Assembly (NCBI RefSeq): GCF_000023585.1
Contig: NC_012914.1
Coordinates: 2,867,001 to 2,931,000 of the forward strand
Reading direction: 5' to 3'
DNA from: Paenibacillus sp. JDR-2
GTDB lineage: Bacteria > Bacillota > Bacilli > Paenibacillales > Paenibacillaceae
Length of the DNA: 64,000 nt
A model generated the notes under the pieces. That model ran no database searches, was not told the origin of the DNA, and worked only from the letters and a program-made list of their open reading frames with translations. Each line of letters starts with the position of its first letter. The stretch's first letter is position 1. The position numbers and the translations under genes are program-made. This document shows, in pieces, positions 55,694-64,000 of this stretch.

Positions 55694-56493
55694 AGCTGGC
55701 GTTCATGACGGCCAACTACGTGGCTGAGGTTCTTCAATATCGTCCCGGTCTTGAATGGGGAGCTTACCAGGAGGAGACCTTCCGTAAGTTCCATAGCGCT
55801 TCCTTTGGTTATGAATTCGAACAACTTGCGGGTCGTATCAAGCAATTGGGATTTGATGCGTTGGAGCTATGGGTGGCTCATCTTGATCCCGTTCAAGCCA
55901 CGCCGGAAATGATTCGCACGGCTGCGAACCTGCTCGAGCGCTACGAGCTGCAAGTTGTTTCTTACACCCCGTCTTTCCGTACGCCGCATACCGGCATAGA
56001 TGAAATGAAGAAGGTCTACGAAACGGCCAAAGCGATTGGCGCACCCGTGCTTGCCAATGGTTTTCACCCTTCGAATGCCCCCGCCATCCATGAACTTGGC
56101 AAGCAGTTTGGCATCAAGTACGGTATCGAGAATCATCCGGAGAAAAACGCGCGGGAAGTGCTGGACCAGATTGACGGATTCGCGCCTTGGATAGGCTCGA
56201 CGCTTGATACGGGCTGGTTCGCGACGCAAGGCTATGACCCTGTTCGAGCCGTTCAGGAGCTCAAGGAGCATCTAGTCCACGTTCATCTAAAGGATGTGGT
56301 GGCAGCTGGATCTCATGATTCCTGTGCGCTTGGACAAGGCATTGTTCCTATCGCGGATGTGATAAGCGAGCTTAAAGCGATTAACTATCAAGGCGCGCTT
56401 ACCATCGAGCACGAGCCGATGGATCATGATCCGTCGGATGAAGTAAGGGAAAGCTTAGACTATGTAAGACAACTGCTTAACGGTGGCCTCTGA
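55690..56493 (+). CDS. sugar phosphate isomerase/epimerase (TIM barrel)
   Basis: 267 residues of the xylose-isomerase-like TIM-barrel family. Metal-ligand candidates are E in IKYGIENHPE, D and H in LVHVHLKDVV, and E in LTIEHEPMDH. Such enzymes isomerise or epimerise keto sugars and are commonly paired with Gfo/Idh/MocA oxidoreductases. It overlaps the oxidoreductase gene by 4 nt (ATGA). Its stop codon lies inside the terminator stem. Confidence 0.9.
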   Translation: MKLAFMTANYVAEVLQYRPGLEWGAYQEETFRKFHSASFGYEFEQLAGRIKQLGFDALELWVAHLDPVQATPEMIRTAANLLERYELQVVSYTPSFRTPHTGIDEMKKVYETAKAIGAPVLANGFHPSNAPAIHELGKQFGIKYGIENHPEKNAREVLDQIDGFAPWIGSTLDTGWFATQGYDPVRAVQELKEHLVHVHLKDVVAAGSHDSCALGQGIVPIADVISELKAINYQGALTIEHEPMDHDPSDEVRESLDYVRQLLNGGL

Positions 56494-56517
56494 TTATTCA
56501 GAGGTCATTTTTTTTGT
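56485..56517 (+). terminator. terminator overlapping the isomerase stop
   Basis: GGCCTCTGA-TTAT-TCAGAGGTC (56485-56506), then CA and eight Ts. The TGA stop at 56491-56493 lies in the left arm. Confidence 0.88.
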
Positions 56518-56597
56518 TGACGGCTGTCGTTTTTCGTCGATAATCTTATTAAGACAAGATACATTGGAATTTTGAGCGATTTGGGTGGAAGAATGGA

Positions 56598-56611
56598 TGA
56601 AAATGCTTACA
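56598..56611 (+). promoter_or_regulatory. catabolite-responsive element (cre)
   Basis: TGAAAATGCTTACA matches the CcpA consensus TGWAARCGYTWNCW with one mismatch. It lies about 120 bp before the second binding-protein gene, so carbon catabolite control of that gene is likely. Confidence 0.6.
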
Positions 56612-56731
56612 TTAACAGAAAAACAACCACCTTTTCTCTACCAGGCTGCGTCCAGTATTCTGACGGCTATTTCCCTATGGATTGGTACAATGAACTTGTT
56701 TGAAAGACATTTAATAAGGGGGAAGTAAGAA

Positions 56732-58516
56732 ATGAAGCGCAGCAAAAAAGCATTATCCGTTGTTTTTGCATCTTGCTTGATGTTCTCCATGGTAGCCTGC
56801 TCCAACAGTTCAAATGAAAGCGCTACAAAAAATTCAAACAATGCGGGTGCAACGGCAAGCGCAAACGCAGATGCAAGCGCAAGTCCAAGCCCGGATGCAG
56901 CCGTCGATCCGATGGCACCGTACAAAGACGTCGTGAATTACACGGTTGTCAAAAGCATTAACCAGGATCCAAAGTTCCCGGCAGGACAAAGCTATGAGAA
57001 AAACGCCTTCCAGGATTATGTGGAGAAAACATTAAACGTCAAAGGAAAGCTGCTGTGGACAGCCCCTTCCGACGGCGACCAATATGCGAAGAAGCTGTCT
57101 CTGGACATTGCGAGCAACCGCATTCCGGATATCTTCCCGCTTGAAGGACAGACAACCGTCAGCATGTTAAATACGCTTGTTCAGGGCGATATGATTGAAG
57201 ACCTGACGCCATACTTCGAGAAATACGCATCACAGAAAGTGAAAGACCGTTACGCAGCAAATAAATACGCATTTGATACCGTTAACTTTGGCGGTAAAAT
57301 GATGGCTATTCCTTACGGCATGGAGAAAGAGCAGCCGATGCTCGTATGGGTGCGCGAAGATTGGCGCAAGAAGCTGAACTTGCCGGAGCCTAAGACCATT
57401 GACGATATCCGCACGATTTCGAAAGCGTTCACAACCCAGGATCCGGACGGTAACGGCAAGAACGATACGTTGGGTCTCGTGGCGCAAAGCAACAGCATGT
57501 ATAGCTCCCAATTCGACCTTCATACGCTTGATACCATCTATTGGGCCATGAATGCATTCCCGGCTACTTGGGAACAAGGAGAAGACGGCGTTGTCAAATA
57601 CGGCGGTATTCAACCGGAAGCGAAAGCCGCTCTATCCGTCTTGCGCGATATGTACAAAGAAGGCTCGCTCGACAAGGAATACGGTCTGAAAGACGGCGGA
57701 AAAACAACGGAGGACGTAAGTTCCGGCCGTGCGGGCATGGTGTTTGAAGCTTGGTATGCTCCGTATTATCCGCTTGGCAATACGATCCATAACAATCCAA
57801 ATGCGGATTGGAAAGCCTATGCGCTGCTGACATCCGACGGCAAGCTGAACATTGGCTCAAATCCTAGCCCTGGCGGTTATATGGTTGTGAAAAAAGGCTT
57901 TGCGCATCCGGAGCTTCTCATCCAATTAATCAATCTGTCAACCGAATTCCAGGACAAAACGATTCCTGAACTCGTTCCTGTAAGCGAGCAATACCAAGCA
58001 GCAGGTACCGTGTCCGTAGCTGCTCATGCTCAATATGTGGACTTGAGCGTAAATGATCCTGCACTGATCTATAACCAGCAAAAGAAATACAATGATATTC
58101 TGGCAGGAAAAGCCGATGAAAGCATTCTTCTGCCTACGGAAGTAGACGGTCTGAAGCAGCTTCAGGCGGAAATCAGCAATCCGCTCGAGAACATTCTGAA
58201 GGGCAAACCTACGGAAGAGGAACTGAACACGGCGATTGCCAACAGGATTGGATACCTCGCTTACAATAACGCGATGAAGGTTGTAACCGACAATGAGAAC
58301 AACATCGTTGTGACTCCAAACGTGTATGGAGGCCAAACCGAAACGATGACGAAATCATGGGCAGACTTGCAATCCCTGCAGAAACAAACGTACCTGAAAA
58401 TTATTCTGGGCACGCAGCCGCTTGATTCGTTCGATACGTTCGTGTCGCAATGGAAAGCGCAAGGCGGCGACAAAATTACGACAGAAGTTCAAGCCGAAGT
58501 GGATAAGAGAAAATAA
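56732..58516 (+). CDS. sugar-binding lipoprotein, ABC transporter (copy 2)
   Basis: 594 residues, a close paralogue of the lipoprotein at 50977: long identical stretches run through most of the mature protein, while the signal peptide and the Ala/Ser/Asn-rich linker (12 residues longer) differ. The lipobox is SMVAC-SNS. It presumably uses the same permeases. Unlike copy 1 it lies after a terminator with its own upstream region and a cre site, so it is expressed as a separate unit. The ribosome site is AAGGGGGAAG. Its terminator is strong. Confidence 0.92.
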   Translation: MKRSKKALSVVFASCLMFSMVACSNSSNESATKNSNNAGATASANADASASPSPDAAVDPMAPYKDVVNYTVVKSINQDPKFPAGQSYEKNAFQDYVEKTLNVKGKLLWTAPSDGDQYAKKLSLDIASNRIPDIFPLEGQTTVSMLNTLVQGDMIEDLTPYFEKYASQKVKDRYAANKYAFDTVNFGGKMMAIPYGMEKEQPMLVWVREDWRKKLNLPEPKTIDDIRTISKAFTTQDPDGNGKNDTLGLVAQSNSMYSSQFDLHTLDTIYWAMNAFPATWEQGEDGVVKYGGIQPEAKAALSVLRDMYKEGSLDKEYGLKDGGKTTEDVSSGRAGMVFEAWYAPYYPLGNTIHNNPNADWKAYALLTSDGKLNIGSNPSPGGYMVVKKGFAHPELLIQLINLSTEFQDKTIPELVPVSEQYQAAGTVSVAAHAQYVDLSVNDPALIYNQQKKYNDILAGKADESILLPTEVDGLKQLQAEISNPLENILKGKPTEEELNTAIANRIGYLAYNNAMKVVTDNENNIVVTPNVYGGQTETMTKSWADLQSLQKQTYLKIILGTQPLDSFDTFVSQWKAQGGDKITTEVQAEVDKRK

Positions 58517-58530
58517 GCAGCATGTCAGCA

Positions 58531-58568
58531 AGACGCAAGCCGGCTACAGCCGGTTTGCGTCTTTTTTT
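58531..58568 (+). terminator. terminator after binding-protein copy 2
   Basis: AGACGCAAGCCGGC-TACA-GCCGGTTTGCGTCT (one G-U pair), then seven Ts in total. Confidence 0.93.
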
Positions 58569-58661
58569 GCTACCTTGCGCAATCAGTTGTCCCTCTCTTC
58601 CGGCATGCATGCCTTCTTATAATAGGAAAGAGTATGACTATTGAACGAAGGTGGAGTTACG

Positions 58662-60785
58662 ATGAAATCTAACCATGAATCAATCTTCTTTAATGCGCAG
58701 CATTCGCCGATCGGCGCGTTTGCCAGCTTTACGTTAGGATATCCGGGCGCAAACGGAGGGCTCGGACTGGAGCTTGGCAAACCGGCCGACCAGAATATCT
58801 ATATTGGCTGCACCGGCAGGGAAGGAAGCAACTATGAGCTGCTGCCGTTCTATGCGGGAAGCGATAATGAAAGACAACGCTATGTGCAAGAGGAAGGAGA
58901 GTCCGAAGCGGAGCCGGCTGCTCTAAGGTCTTTCCCACTGGACGCCGTTACGCGAGAATATAAAGCTGCATCCGACAAGTGGCGCGCAGGCGATCTGTCG
59001 TTCCGCATTCTGACGCAAATTCAGGCTGTCCCGGATCCCGATCAGGCAACGGAGGAGGAGCTTAAGGCAGCTTTGGTACCCGCGGTATGGGCAGAGCTCA
59101 CACTGGACAACACGAGCGGGACGGAAGCTAGAACTTTGTTTTTCGGCTATCAAGGAAATGACCCCTACTCCAACATGAGAAGGCTTGACGACACGATGCC
59201 TTCCGGATATTGCGGTATAGGACAAGGGCTCCGGACAGCGATCGCAACCGAGCATGCGGGAACGTATTCTTCCCTTGGATTCGATATGGAGAGCATTCTG
59301 AAGCCGCGGTCGAAAGCCCATCATACGTTTGGTCTGGGATCATGCGGAGCATTATTGACTGAGGTTCCGGTTGGAGAGAAAGTAACGGTTCGTTATGCGA
59401 TTTGCTTCTACCAGGCAGGGATTGTTACCTCGGGACTATCCGGCTCTTATTATTACACGAGATTGTTTGAATCCATTGAATCGGTTGCCCGTTACGCGCT
59501 TGAGCAGTTTGATGCTGTAGATGCCGCTTCAGGACAATTGGAAGTGGAGATGGAAGAGGTTGGCCTCTCGGAAGACCAGAAGTTCATGATTCGCCATTCC
59601 GTTCACAGCTATTACGGCAGTACGGAATTGCTGGATGTCCAGGGAAAGCCGGTATGGATTGTCAACGAGGGTGAATATCGGATGATCAATACGTTGGATT
59701 TGACCGTAGACCAGTTATTCTTCGAAATGAAAATGAACCCTTGGACGGTTCGTAATGTACTGGATTTGTTCGTCGGACGCTATAGCTACAAAGACGAGGT
59801 ACAAGAATACGGTAACCCGAAGAAATACGAAGGCGGTATCAGCTTTACGCATGATATGGGTGTTGCTAACGTCTTTTCCAGACCGCAATATTCGGCCTAC
59901 GAGATTTCGGAAATTGAGGATTGCTTCTCGTATATGACGCAGGAGCAGCTTACGAACTGGCTGCTGTGCGCGCTTGTCTATGCGGGGAAGACACAAGACC
60001 GCTCATGGCTTGCGGATAAAATGGCGATCATCAAGAGCTGCTTCTCCAGCATGCTGAACCGGGATCATCATAACGCCGGCCAAAGAGACGGGATGATGGA
60101 TTTGGAGAGCAGCAGGACAAACGGCGGCGCGGAAATTACGACCTATGACAGCCTGGATGTCTCGCTTGGACAATCCCGTCGGAATATCTATATCGCAAGC
60201 AAGTGCTGGGCGGTCTATGTGATGCTTGCGGATTTGTTTGAGCGCGAAGGAGAGACAGAGCTTGCCGGCCAAGCGGCAGAGCAGGCTGCCCGCTGTGCGT
60301 CAACCGTGACTTCCGGAGTGGAGGAAGACGGTACGATTCCCGCTATATTGGATGGGGAGAGCGTATCCCGCATCATTCCTGCCATTGAAGGTCTCGTATA
60401 TCCGTACGCAGCAGGTTTGTTAGAGGTGTACGGCAAGGACAGCCCGCATGCGGGTTATTTAAGCGCCTTGAAGAAGCATTTGGAGAACATCCTTGTACCC
60501 GGCGTATGCCTTTTCGCGGACGGCGGATGGCAGTTATCGTCGACAAGCATTAACTCCTGGTCCAGCAAAATCTATTTGAATCAGTATGTCGCTAGAGAGG
60601 TGCTGGGAGTCATTCAGCCAGAGCAACATAGAGCAGCCGATTACGCCCATGCCTCTTGGCTCAAGGATCCTCAAAATGCCTATTGGGCATGGAGCGACCA
60701 GACTCATGCAGGAGTGGTAAAAGGAAGCCGGTATTATCCGCGCGGCGTAACCTCGATACTATGGCTGGAAGAACGACGCGGTTAA
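58662..60785 (+). CDS. GH52 beta-xylosidase
   Basis: 707 residues, matching GH52 enzymes such as Geobacillus XynB2 (705) along the whole length, from FFNAQHSPIGAFASFTLGYP to YYPRGVTSILWLEE. The catalytic residues map with a one-residue offset: nucleophile E336 (VNEGEYRM) and acid/base D496 (TTYDSLDVSLGQ). It releases xylose from xylo-oligosaccharides with retention. There is no signal peptide, so it acts in the cytoplasm on imported oligosaccharides. ATG 58662 follows AAGGTGGAG. This is the firmest clue that xylan is one substrate of the region. Confidence 0.96.
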   Translation: MKSNHESIFFNAQHSPIGAFASFTLGYPGANGGLGLELGKPADQNIYIGCTGREGSNYELLPFYAGSDNERQRYVQEEGESEAEPAALRSFPLDAVTREYKAASDKWRAGDLSFRILTQIQAVPDPDQATEEELKAALVPAVWAELTLDNTSGTEARTLFFGYQGNDPYSNMRRLDDTMPSGYCGIGQGLRTAIATEHAGTYSSLGFDMESILKPRSKAHHTFGLGSCGALLTEVPVGEKVTVRYAICFYQAGIVTSGLSGSYYYTRLFESIESVARYALEQFDAVDAASGQLEVEMEEVGLSEDQKFMIRHSVHSYYGSTELLDVQGKPVWIVNEGEYRMINTLDLTVDQLFFEMKMNPWTVRNVLDLFVGRYSYKDEVQEYGNPKKYEGGISFTHDMGVANVFSRPQYSAYEISEIEDCFSYMTQEQLTNWLLCALVYAGKTQDRSWLADKMAIIKSCFSSMLNRDHHNAGQRDGMMDLESSRTNGGAEITTYDSLDVSLGQSRRNIYIASKCWAVYVMLADLFEREGETELAGQAAEQAARCASTVTSGVEEDGTIPAILDGESVSRIIPAIEGLVYPYAAGLLEVYGKDSPHAGYLSALKKHLENILVPGVCLFADGGWQLSSTSINSWSSKIYLNQYVAREVLGVIQPEQHRAADYAHASWLKDPQNAYWAWSDQTHAGVVKGSRYYPRGVTSILWLEERRG

Positions 60786-60806
60786 CAAGAAAAGAATAGT
60801 TGGACG

Positions 60807-60846
60807 AGAAAAGACACCTTCCTTTATCAAGTGAGGTGTCTTTTCT
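60807..60846 (+). terminator. terminator after GH52 gene
   Basis: AGAAAAGACACCT (60807-60819) pairs perfectly with AGGTGTCTTTTCT (60834-60846). Confidence 0.85.
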
Positions 60847-61075
60847 GTTCGCAGCCTGCGGCCAGGTAAGAGGATGGGATTAATGTAGTGCGAAAGAAAG
60901 CTGATTCGTATGCATTTATACAAGACGCTCAGGCTAGGTTCCGACTTTCCCCGGCATTCCTTCCTACCCTGATCATTCTCTTCTCTCACTCCCTTTCTAA
61001 GCCGTATCATATACACTCTTACACGAAAGGAAAATATCCAATAAAAGGAGTGGGAAAGGAATAATCGCATCATTT

Positions 61076-61089
61076 TGCAACCGCTTACA
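61076..61089 (+). promoter_or_regulatory. catabolite-responsive element (cre)
   Basis: TGCAACCGCTTACA fits the relaxed cre pattern TGNAANCGNTNNCA and lies 42 bp before the GTG start of the secreted binding protein, consistent with repression by CcpA. Confidence 0.55.
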
Positions 61090-61130
61090 ATTAAAGTTGC
61101 ACGGCAATGATCAGGAAGGGGGAGGAACGC

Positions 61131-63815
61131 GTGGAAAGACGTAAGAAGAGAAAATTATTCATTATGCTTATCGTAACAGCGGCACTATTCGTTCAATGTT
61201 TAGGAAGCGTTTCCAACAAAGCAATGGCGCAAGGAAACGGGGAAATCGTGCATAACGGCGATTTCTCGCAGGGACTTTCGGATTGGTGGCTGGATACGGG
61301 AAAGACGTCGTTCGAGACGGCAGACGGATGGGCTACCTTTACGCCATTGATAAATGACGATATGTGGGAGCAATCGTTAGGACAAACCACAGGCGCTCTT
61401 TCCAAGGACGTGGAATATACGTTTTCCTTTGATGCAAAAGCCCAGGTGGAGCGGGGAATCGAAGTATGGCTGCGGGCGGCAGGAAGCGACGGCAATACGG
61501 TTGTTCTATCGCAGCAGACACTGACGCTTGGACAGGAGAAACACTACTCCGTAACCTTTACGCCTGCTGAGGATTTAGAGAGCGCTACGCTGCAAATTCC
61601 GTTCGGCGGCGATATGACGGCGTTTTCGTTAAAGCAAATCTCCATCCGTTCAACCACCGTTGGGGGAGAAGATCCCGGAGAGGGGGAAGGCGGCGCTACT
61701 CCATTGCCACCGGTTAATACCATGCTGCTTAATCCTGGCCTCGAGGACGGCATAAATAATTGGCAGGCATGGGGGGAAGGCTTCACGGCTGCTAGCGATA
61801 TGTCGCATACGGGCAGCGCCAGTCTTAAAGTGCTGCTGAACAATGGGGGCCGTCAAGTAGTTGCCCTCCAGCCAGGGAAGTCCTACAAGCTTGGCGTATG
61901 GGGCAAAACAGCAGGTACGGGGACAGGTACGCAAACGGCAACGGTCATGATCAATTACAAGAAACCGGAGGATGATTCTTCCCACACTTACGGTTCCTTC
62001 CAGTTTGGTCCCGACAACTCGGAGTTCACCTATAAGGAGATAACGTTTGAAACACCGGATGACATGGCCCAAGAATGGGGTACGCAGTTCGTATCCATCT
62101 GGAGCGAAGGCGCCGACCAGGTCTACCTGGATGATTTCACCTTAAGCGAGGTTTCGGATGGGGATTCGGGAGAACAACCCCAAACACCCGGTGGTCCGCA
62201 ATCCTTAACCGGGCTTAAAGTGGATGATACGGCTATTCCTGATTTTGATCCCGCTGCTCACACTTACTATTACGATCTTGCAGTCGGAACCACGGCCGTA
62301 CCGGCAGTCACGGCAACGGCGCAAGAAAGCAATCAGGTAACGATTGAACAAGCGCAAGGCTTGCCTGGACAAGCGGTTATTACCGTATCCGATAGCGAAG
62401 GAACGAACCGCTATATCGTACACTTTAGGCTCGTTCAGCCTGCAGCGATTAACGAGAACTTTGAGACGACGGAGATCGGCGGACTTCCCGCAGGCTGGAC
62501 CAAGAACGGCAGCAATCCTGACGAAGGCACCTATGAGGTCGTCTCGCAGGATGGAGGCAAGCAGCTGAAGGTGAAGCATGATTTGCAAAATTCCCCAAAC
62601 GGTCTTACGAAATCGTTTGACCCGCAGACGGGAAACTTCACTTTTGAATACCGCATGAAAAATACGGATCAAGGAGCCGTATCGATCGTCCGTCTGTGGG
62701 ACAGCGCATCCGGTCAGGATGCCTTGTCGCTTGTTGAGGCTTGGGGTCTGCGCTTCAATATGGTCGGCGAAAACTTTGACAGTACGGAAGCTCCGGGGCA
62801 CCGGATCGTGGATGGCGATTTCAATACGAGCGAATGGCGCAATTATAAACTGATCGTTCACGTTCCTACGCATACCTATGATATTTACTTAAACGGCGAA
62901 CTGAAGCAGCAGAACATTCCGTTCCTCGGAGACGTGGACAAGATCGACCGTATGTCTATCGGACATATTTTCTGGTCCACGGCTACAACGACCTCGATCG
63001 ACGACGTACGGTTACAGCCGCTTCCATTCGTGAACAATCATGTCCGGAATGGCGATTTCAAGAGCGGTTTAGAACATTGGTCCGTATCGGGAAGCGGCGC
63101 TGAACTGTCTAATGATCACGGGCGCGGTAGAATCGATATCGAAGCGGGCAAAGGACCGGCTGTTGTGAAGCTTGATGGCGCGGATGCGGCTCCTGGACAA
63201 AGCTATACGCTGCGGTTTTCCATGAGAGGGTCCAAGCCGGCCGATGTAAACGTGAAGATCTCCGGGAACGAAGGCGAGGATTTGATCAAGTCGGCCGCGA
63301 TCGAGACTACCGAAGCTCCCGGTCAATACGAAGTGACCTTTACGCCGGGGGCTGACGCTGCTGCTCCGCAGATGACGTCGATAACCTGGACCATTAACGG
63401 AGATTCGTCAGCGAACTGGACCGGTTATCTCGATCATGTCCAGCTTCTTACTTCCGATGCCGTCGTCCCGCTGCCGGAACCATCGGAATCCGTTGCGGTT
63501 GATTGGATCAAGGTTACCGATGGCGAGACGGAGCTTCCATACTCGGGAGTCAGCTTTAAAGACGTATCCGTTCAATTCGTCAACGAATCGTTTACGAGCA
63601 TTGAAACGACCTATGTAATTGAATTGCGCGAAGCTTCAGGCGGGGTTGTGGACCGGTCAACGGTACAGTCGGAAGCTTCTGTATCCGAATCCTCCGTTAT
63701 TCATGCCGGATTCATCGTTCCGGGCAATGCCGTCGGATACCGCATTTATGCTTACGCAATAAATCCCAAGCAATCATCTGCTTATTCGCCGGTTATTGCG
63801 GCAGACGTGTCTTAA
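61131..63815 (+). CDS. secreted multi-module carbohydrate-binding-like protein
   Basis: 894 residues. A signal peptide (about 1-35, ending near AMA-QG) is followed by several beta-sandwich modules: IVHNGDFSQGLSDWWLDTG and MLLNPGLEDGINNWQAWGE and VRNGDFKSGLEHWSVSG are CBM4/9/22-type starts; a cadherin-like/Ig-like stretch and a laminin-G-like module (NENFETTEIGGLPAGW; YLNGELKQQNIPF) lie between. No catalytic domain is recognised. It may tether the cell or accompany enzymes on plant polysaccharide. GTG 61131 follows GGGGGAGG. A further secreted protein starts 25 nt downstream, so they form an operon. Confidence 0.8.
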   Translation: MERRKKRKLFIMLIVTAALFVQCLGSVSNKAMAQGNGEIVHNGDFSQGLSDWWLDTGKTSFETADGWATFTPLINDDMWEQSLGQTTGALSKDVEYTFSFDAKAQVERGIEVWLRAAGSDGNTVVLSQQTLTLGQEKHYSVTFTPAEDLESATLQIPFGGDMTAFSLKQISIRSTTVGGEDPGEGEGGATPLPPVNTMLLNPGLEDGINNWQAWGEGFTAASDMSHTGSASLKVLLNNGGRQVVALQPGKSYKLGVWGKTAGTGTGTQTATVMINYKKPEDDSSHTYGSFQFGPDNSEFTYKEITFETPDDMAQEWGTQFVSIWSEGADQVYLDDFTLSEVSDGDSGEQPQTPGGPQSLTGLKVDDTAIPDFDPAAHTYYYDLAVGTTAVPAVTATAQESNQVTIEQAQGLPGQAVITVSDSEGTNRYIVHFRLVQPAAINENFETTEIGGLPAGWTKNGSNPDEGTYEVVSQDGGKQLKVKHDLQNSPNGLTKSFDPQTGNFTFEYRMKNTDQGAVSIVRLWDSASGQDALSLVEAWGLRFNMVGENFDSTEAPGHRIVDGDFNTSEWRNYKLIVHVPTHTYDIYLNGELKQQNIPFLGDVDKIDRMSIGHIFWSTATTTSIDDVRLQPLPFVNNHVRNGDFKSGLEHWSVSGSGAELSNDHGRGRIDIEAGKGPAVVKLDGADAAPGQSYTLRFSMRGSKPADVNVKISGNEGEDLIKSAAIETTEAPGQYEVTFTPGADAAAPQMTSITWTINGDSSANWTGYLDHVQLLTSDAVVPLPEPSESVAVDWIKVTDGETELPYSGVSFKDVSVQFVNESFTSIETTYVIELREASGGVVDRSTVQSEASVSESSVIHAGFIVPGNAVGYRIYAYAINPKQSSAYSPVIAADVS

Positions 63816-63839
63816 CGGGAAAGGATGGAGGGATCTACC

Positions 63840-64000
63840 ATGAGAAGAAACAGGAAATGGCTGAGTACCGTTTTTGCGTTTGTTTTGCTCATCCAGGGTT
63901 TTAGTTCTATGGCAACGCCAAGCATTCAAGCTTCGCCGGCCGAAGAGACAGAGCAGCCCTGGGAATGGAACAGCGTTAATCTTCAGGGAATGGGCTGGGT
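63840..64000 (+). CDS. secreted protein, N-terminal fragment (cut by window end)
   Basis: 53 codons are visible: a signal peptide (RRNRKWLSTVFAFVLLIQGF, cleavage probably after IQA) and then EQPWEWNSVNLQGMGW. The tryptophan-rich start resembles the opening of beta-propeller glycosidases of the GH74 type, but too little is present to claim it. ATG 63840 follows GGATGGAGGG. Its position after a secreted binding-module protein suggests a secreted plant-polysaccharide enzyme. Confidence 0.7.
   Translation, partial: MRRNRKWLSTVFAFVLLIQGFSSMATPSIQASPAEETEQPWEWNSVNLQGMGW

Larger units (their letters stand above)
60786..61130 (+). other. intergenic region with terminator and cre
   Basis: 345 bases without a gene. 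It holds the GH52 terminator, then about 200 bases in which I see no gene or RNA, and a cre-type site before the next gene. The minus-strand frame here is low in protein-like features. Confidence 0.6.

Noticed and set aside
60759..61073. 104-codon minus-strand frame after the GH52 gene
   Set aside because: No ribosome site, very basic and hydrophobic mix, and it runs across the GH52 terminator.

Overview
The window looks like chromosome from a Gram-positive, endospore-forming member of the Paenibacillaceae, most likely a Paenibacillus. The grounds are protein content and signals rather than any database search: strong AGGAGG-type ribosome sites, frequent GTG/TTG starts, a PdaA-type muramic deacetylase, a BclA-like collagen protein, YesM/YesN and LplB/YtcP-type sugar systems, a GH52 xylosidase, AraR-type operators and CcpA-type cre sites. 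No rRNA, tRNA, CRISPR array, insertion sequence or prophage was seen.

Layout. 1-3016: end of parE, complete parC and a small ORF. 3.2-8 kb: MarR regulator, CapA-like protein, pseudouridine synthase plus methyltransferase operon, PAP2 phosphatase, and an XRE regulator with a clear operator facing a zinc-ribbon protein. 8-16.3 kb: araA behind two AraR boxes, a winged-helix protein, an auto-regulated MarR/MFS pair, pdaA, ilvE, a LysR regulator and greA. 16.4-22.4 kb: a chemoreceptor behind a structured leader, VOC and GNAT proteins (one SatA-like) and an AlkC-like DNA-alkylation repair protein. 22.6-26.6 kb: one 1321-residue collagen-like protein whose gene is 3 kb of 9-bp-phased repeats.

26.7-32.1 kb holds the most notable system: a divergent Hen1 RNA 2'-O-methyltransferase 2 nt upstream of a three-domain Pnkp (kinase, phosphatase, ligase), i.e. 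the bacterial RNA end-healing/sealing and 3'-end-marking pair. It is followed by a nucleotidyltransferase and a HAD hydrolase that overlap each other.

33-64 kb is a large plant-polysaccharide region. An intracellular-looking GH2 enzyme and a DUF5060/DUF4038-like hydrolase precede a tight operon (40768-47602) of a barrel protein of unknown role, a small zinc ribbon, an SGNH hydrolase, a YdjC/ChbG deacetylase-like protein, a GH28-like beta-helix protein and a GH63-like glycosidase. Next come a YesM/YesN two-component pair, a sugar-binding lipoprotein, two permeases, a Gfo/Idh/MocA oxidoreductase, a TIM-barrel isomerase, a second very similar binding lipoprotein with its own cre site, a GH52 beta-xylosidase, a secreted protein of carbohydrate-binding-like modules and the start of another secreted protein. 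The likely flow is extracellular binding and trimming, ABC import (the ATPase is not encoded here), then cytoplasmic de-esterification and hydrolysis. Two broken genes lie between the GH2 gene and this operon: a frameshifted AraC/GyrI-like regulator and an epimerase remnant disrupted by a 5-bp tandem duplication.
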